Shown here: piece after piece, positions 60,701 to 64,000 of the stretch
Position numbering within the stretch: the first letter of the stretch is position 1
Layout of the letters: each line of letters starts with the position of its first letter
NCBI GenBank assembly: GCA_002104985.1
Contig: MCGO01000002.1
Coordinates: forward strand, 434,001 to 498,000
Direction: 5' to 3'
Length of the DNA: 64,000 nt
DNA from: Rhizoclosmatium globosum
Taxonomy: Eukaryota; Chytridiomycota; Chytridiomycetes; Chytridiales; Chytriomycetaceae
The notes under the pieces: model-generated
The model's input: the letters and a program-made list of their open reading frames with translations, nothing else
Database searches by the model: none
What the model was told of the DNA's origin: nothing
Made by a program: the position numbers and the translations under genes

Positions 60701-62064
60701 ACCTCAATATTATTCTCCAAGTAGTTCCAAATGCGAATTGACTTGTCAGTACCACACGTAGCAATTAGTGGCTTCCGTGCACACGTGTCCATTCCAGATA
60801 CATGTCCATGATGAAAAGGTTGTGCTAATCTGTCACATTTGATTTCTTCTCCTGGCTGGTAAAATGAGTTAGTGTTTCTTGATAACCTTAGGACACAATC
60901 AAACCTTGCTAGCATCTGCATCCATAGTGACGACGTATATCTGGCTATTTGACATAGTCACCACGCGACATCTTCAGTCGGATTAAGAGCAATGCATTGC
61001 ACACTGCTCTCTTCCAAAACGAACTCCTTGTTCTTTTTATATAAAAAGTTGTCGTCGGTCTTTTCAAAAAGGACGCAAAGTCCAGTTGAAGTGCCCGCAA
61101 TGATTCCTCCCGATAAGCCGTTACAGTTTGGATGGCTGGAATTTTCATGGACACATTGGCGGGAAGGACGTATGATATTTCAAGAATGAGGTCTCCGGAG
61201 TCAAAAATGAGTAGTTTTGAGTCCTCTGTTCCTGCCACTAGACGGTTTTCGTTGATCCAGCAATGACAAAGCAGGTTCTGTTTCAATCCGTCAGATCACA
61301 AAACTATTTATCATCATCGAACCTTATCAGGCTTCTGCTGATGAATTAATTTAAAGTTCCCTTCGACAAACCGGAAGGAGCGAAACATGGATGTTCCAGT
61401 TACACAAATTTGTGTTTGACCATATCAAACGGATTGCAACTCATGTGATGCACTTCAGTACTGTTATAAAGCGCAGATTTGACGCTTGCAATCAACTTTG
61501 TCTTCTCCCAAACCCAATAATACAGGGACCTAGAAGTAGGCGTTAGTTTTGCCTTTGTAGAGACAATTTACCAATCCGGACCGCTAGACTGAGCAATCAC
61601 ATGCTTGCAATCGTTTGTAAATGTAACATTGATGAATTCCTGACATAAGAATCAAATGCTGAGAATTTCCGTTCTTTACAACCAACCAACCAACCTTGGA
61701 GCTAAACCCCTCGGGCGGCATCAAAATCTTCTTCTTTCTTGGATTTTGAAGATCCAAGACAACAACGTAAGGTCCTTTCTCTATGCTTTTTACTGCAACA
61801 AGAGCAAAACCCTGGTGCGGGTCAACTTGAAGTGTTGTGATTGCGTCTCCCTCATTCAAGGACAAGAATTTTTGAGTCTTTTGTTCGAGATTGTACGTTA
61901 CGAGCTGGGACCCAGCTGGATACATGACGGATTGCTCGTCCATATAAAATATGTTATTCGCAACTTCATGGTTGAGACCAAAGACATGGCTGTAAACTCA
62001 AAGACATATAAGAGCGATTGTAAGTTGATGGCTTTTACCTTTGCGCCAGGAGCGGAGTGGCCAT
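57763..62064 (-). CDS. CFAP57: CFAP57 (WDR65), cilia- and flagella-associated WD-repeat/coiled-coil protein
   Basis: Multi-exon minus-strand gene. The start at 62064 (MATPLLAQ) is spliced in phase to [20 protein letters not shown], followed by [20 protein letters not shown], the conserved CFAP57 N-terminus. WD-repeat exons fill about 61950-59640. A long coiled coil follows (59621-58000) with the conserved [20 protein letters not shown] and, near the end, [20 protein letters not shown]. The stop is at 57763-57765. CFAP57 is an inner-arm dynein/axonemal regulator found in organisms with motile cilia, and is strong evidence for a swimming, flagellated stage. Many introns of about 50 nt are present and not all exon borders were fixed. 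Confidence 0.93.
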
Positions 62065-62166
62065 CGCTGCAGGTTCTCACTGGAAGGGGTTTGTCGAGGA
62101 TTTCCAAAGGAAAGATGAACAAAGAACAAAACAACACGAATTAAACGAAAACGCGCGCTCTTGTCT

Positions 62167-63484
62167 TTATTTCTTTGACACCTTCTTCTTCTCAACTTTT
62201 CCTGCTTTCACAGTTTTGATAGGATCCTTAGTTTCTTCCTTCTTTGTGGCAGCAACGACAGGGGCAGCCTTCTTGGTGACAGCCGCCTTCTTTGCCACAA
62301 CAGCTTCCTGAACCTTAGCTTCACCTCGGTTTTTTTCTTGTCATCGTCCTTCGCCTTTTTGTCCACTTTTGGCTTAGCAACTTCAATTTCAAGATCCGCC
62401 TCAGGAAGAGAGTTGTAAAGAGGTAAAGCGACGGAATCACTCAGTTTCAAGTGAATAGACTGAACGTTTTCCCATTTCCCCGGAATCTTTGAGATGATGA
62501 TTTCCAAAGAGTGTTCAATATTATCAACGACCTGAGAAGGGGTTTGGGCAGTGGTTCCAATTTTAACCGAGCTTTACAAAGGATATAAGTATGCAAGACA
62601 GAGGGGTAAAGATAAAGTTCTTACTTGCAGAGCCCTTTGTTCAAGTGAAGGAACGTTCCAGAGCGAGCCTTTTGGATTTCCTTTTCCAATACTCTACTCT
62701 TCAAGCTAATAGGAATTGGGTGCTTCTTTTTTGCAAAGAATGCCTTTCCGAGAAGAGGAGGGAGCATAGCAACGATACGATCATCCGTCAAGAATAAGTG
62801 GTAAGAGTCGCAAAGCTTTCTCTTGGCTTCGTACGAATAGTAATCAGCCTTCAATTTTGATACTCCAATGACCTAGGGTGGATGAATAAGTTTTGTATGT
62901 TCGGAATATGTAGATTACACACCTTGCTGATCTTGATTCCCTTGGATTCCAACAGTTCCTTGTATTCCTTTGAGGATCCTTTGTAAATAAGCAAACTTCG
63001 GCATCTGGGTCAGAGAAAGAGTGCTTCACAGGGCTATTATGACATCAGATCTCAAGACTTTCATGGGAATTAAGCAATTACATCTTCGCAGGCTTGATCT
63101 TTAGGCTAGAAGGCATCTTCTTTGTTGACACGACCAACCAAAAGTTCTTTCCGTTGCTGGGATCGTCTTCCAAGTCATCATCATCATCATTGTCCAACAG
63201 ACTGGCTCCCTTCTTCTTTCCACCAGTGGCAGGAGCGAGTTTAGAAGCAGCAGTCTTCTTTTCGTTGAAGGCAACAAGAGCCTTTACGGCCTTGTCAAGC
63301 TGTAGATTCGTGTTGTGTGAGTGTTTCCCAATTCCTTTTCATGGATCAAGAAGCAAACCTGAGCCCGTGGAACTTTACTAGGAGGAGCTGGAGGAGTAGA
63401 GACAGCCTTTGGAGCGGTAGGCTTGGCCGCAACCGGGGCCGCCTTTGGAGTCGCAGTGACAGTCTTCTTCGCAGCTTTGGGCAT
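62167..63484 (-). CDS. Ribosomal L1 domain protein, RSL1D1/Utp30/Cic1-like; one frame break
   Basis: The start at 63484 opens a Lys/Ala/Pro-rich tail (MPKAAKKTVTATPKAAPVAA). After exons containing LDKAVKALVAFNEKK and an Asp-rich stretch, the L1 fold is seen: KADYYSYEAKRKLCDSYHLF, LTDDRIVAMLPPLLGKAFFA, KKKHPIPISL, then SKIPGKWENVQSIHLKLSDS. The C-terminal Lys/Ala-rich tail ends VSKK at the TAA at 62167-62169. A run of seven T at 62330-62336 leaves the tail one base out of frame; eight would restore it. Such proteins act in the nucleolus in ribosome assembly. The gene lies 72 bp from ETF-alpha, head-to-head, and its stop is 102 bp from the CFAP57 start. Confidence 0.85.
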
Positions 63485-63556
63485 ATCGCGTTGCGTTTTC
63501 AAAGAACAAAGAAAAAAAAGAAAAGGAAACGACCATCTCCACCTCTCTCACAAAGA
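63485..63556. promoter_or_regulatory. 72-bp divergent spacer, L1-domain gene / ETF-alpha
   Basis: The start codons lie 72 bp apart on opposite strands. The spacer is A-rich then C/T-rich on the plus strand. It must serve both genes, unless promoter elements extend into the transcribed regions. Confidence 0.55.
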
Positions 63557-64000
63557 ATGTTCCGCTTTTCACGAATCCACAGTGCACTGTCATCGGTAAG
63601 CACGCGTTCTTCTGAGGGATGCGGGGAGAGAGAGAGAGAGAGAGAGCGTGTGCAGTACGTTGAGTAACGCATCTGACTTGAGCAGAAGCGATTCGCGTCG
63701 ACACTCGTTGTCGTTGAGCACAAGAACGGCAAGATCGCGTCATCGACACTGAACGCAATCACGGCGGCCGGACGCGTTGGCGGGTCCGTGTCGCGCTTGT
63801 TGCTGGAACGGCGCCGAGGCCGTTGCGAAGGAGGTTGCCTCTGTCGCGGGTGTCGCCAAGGTCGTTGCCGTGTCCGACGCCGCCTTCGACCACGGCGCCG
63901 CGGAGGCCTTTGCCCCGCTCGTCGCCGCCACTGTCGCCGCGGGTCAGTTCTCGCACGTTGTTGCCGCTGCCTCGGCCTTTGGAAAGAACTTTGTGCCCCG
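63557..64000 (+). CDS. Electron transfer flavoprotein alpha subunit, mitochondrial (5' part; frame broken twice)
   Basis: Exon 1 (63557-63595) encodes MFRFSRIHSALSS, a mitochondrial-type leader. A 90-nt intron (GTAAGC to gagcag) leads in phase to KRFASTLVVVEHKNGKI. Next comes NAITAAGRVGGSVS, typical of the ETF-alpha N-terminus, then AEAVAKEVASVAGVAKVVAV and HVVAAASAFGKNFVPR at the window edge. One base is apparently missing near 63793 and another near 63810 (both G next to G in the expected frame). ETF passes electrons from acyl-CoA and other dehydrogenases to ETF-ubiquinone oxidoreductase. GC content is clearly higher than in the rest of the window. The FAD-binding C-terminal half is outside. 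Confidence 0.9.
63626..63644. repeat. (GA)n microsatellite in ETF-alpha intron 1
   Basis: About nine GA units within the first intron of the ETF-alpha gene, shortly after the donor site. Likely length-variable. Confidence 0.9.

Overview
The window reads as nuclear DNA of a zoosporic fungus, most likely a chytrid. Genes are compact, on both strands, and split by short GT-AG introns, mostly 44-60 nt. Fungal hallmarks (a Zn2Cys6 regulator, a Fes1-type HSP70 exchange factor, a fused NADH-type glutamate synthase) sit beside a flagellar gene (CFAP57). No prokaryotic operon signals, rRNA, tRNA or CRISPR were recognised.

Layout. 1-3343: a near-perfect 1815-bp-period tandem duplication carrying an unrecognised minus-strand gene and its promoter. 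3440-9381: four tightly packed plus-strand genes (membrane-anchored glucose/sorbosone-dehydrogenase-like propeller, LigB-type dioxygenase, Zn2Cys6 regulator, SAM methyltransferase). 9503-18564: a Pro/Gln/Tyr-tailed membrane protein, a His-rich ZIP transporter, a GPI-type surface protein, a DNAJC28/DUF1992 protein, a SAP-like repeat protein and Fes1. 18566-20871: site-2 protease. 21179-34276: glutamate synthase, NAD(P)HX dehydratase, a membrane RING-H2 protein and an F-box/LRR protein. 34.3-50.7 kb: a repeat-rich island with a Helitron-type Rep/helicase gene that also carries a ubiquitin-specific-protease-like C-terminus, a weak Fanzor/TnpB-like remnant and a decayed DDE transposase. 50752-64000: SCAPER, head-to-head beta- and alpha-tubulin, CFAP57, an RSL1D1/Utp30-type ribosomal L1 protein, and the start of ETF-alpha.

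Themes. Several neighbours share very short promoters (24, 72 and 271 bp). Tubulins plus CFAP57 form a cytoskeletal/flagellar neighbourhood. Glutamate synthase, NAD(P)HX dehydratase and ETF-alpha are housekeeping metabolism. About 21 apparent single-base deletions, most of them in short homopolymer runs, break otherwise conserved frames, chiefly between 24.2 and 33.5 kb and again at 62.3-63.8 kb. This looks like consensus sequence error rather than pseudogenisation, so those genes are annotated as functional but frame-broken in this text. The most unusual find is the Helitron Rep/helicase with an apparent C19 (USP) protease domain.
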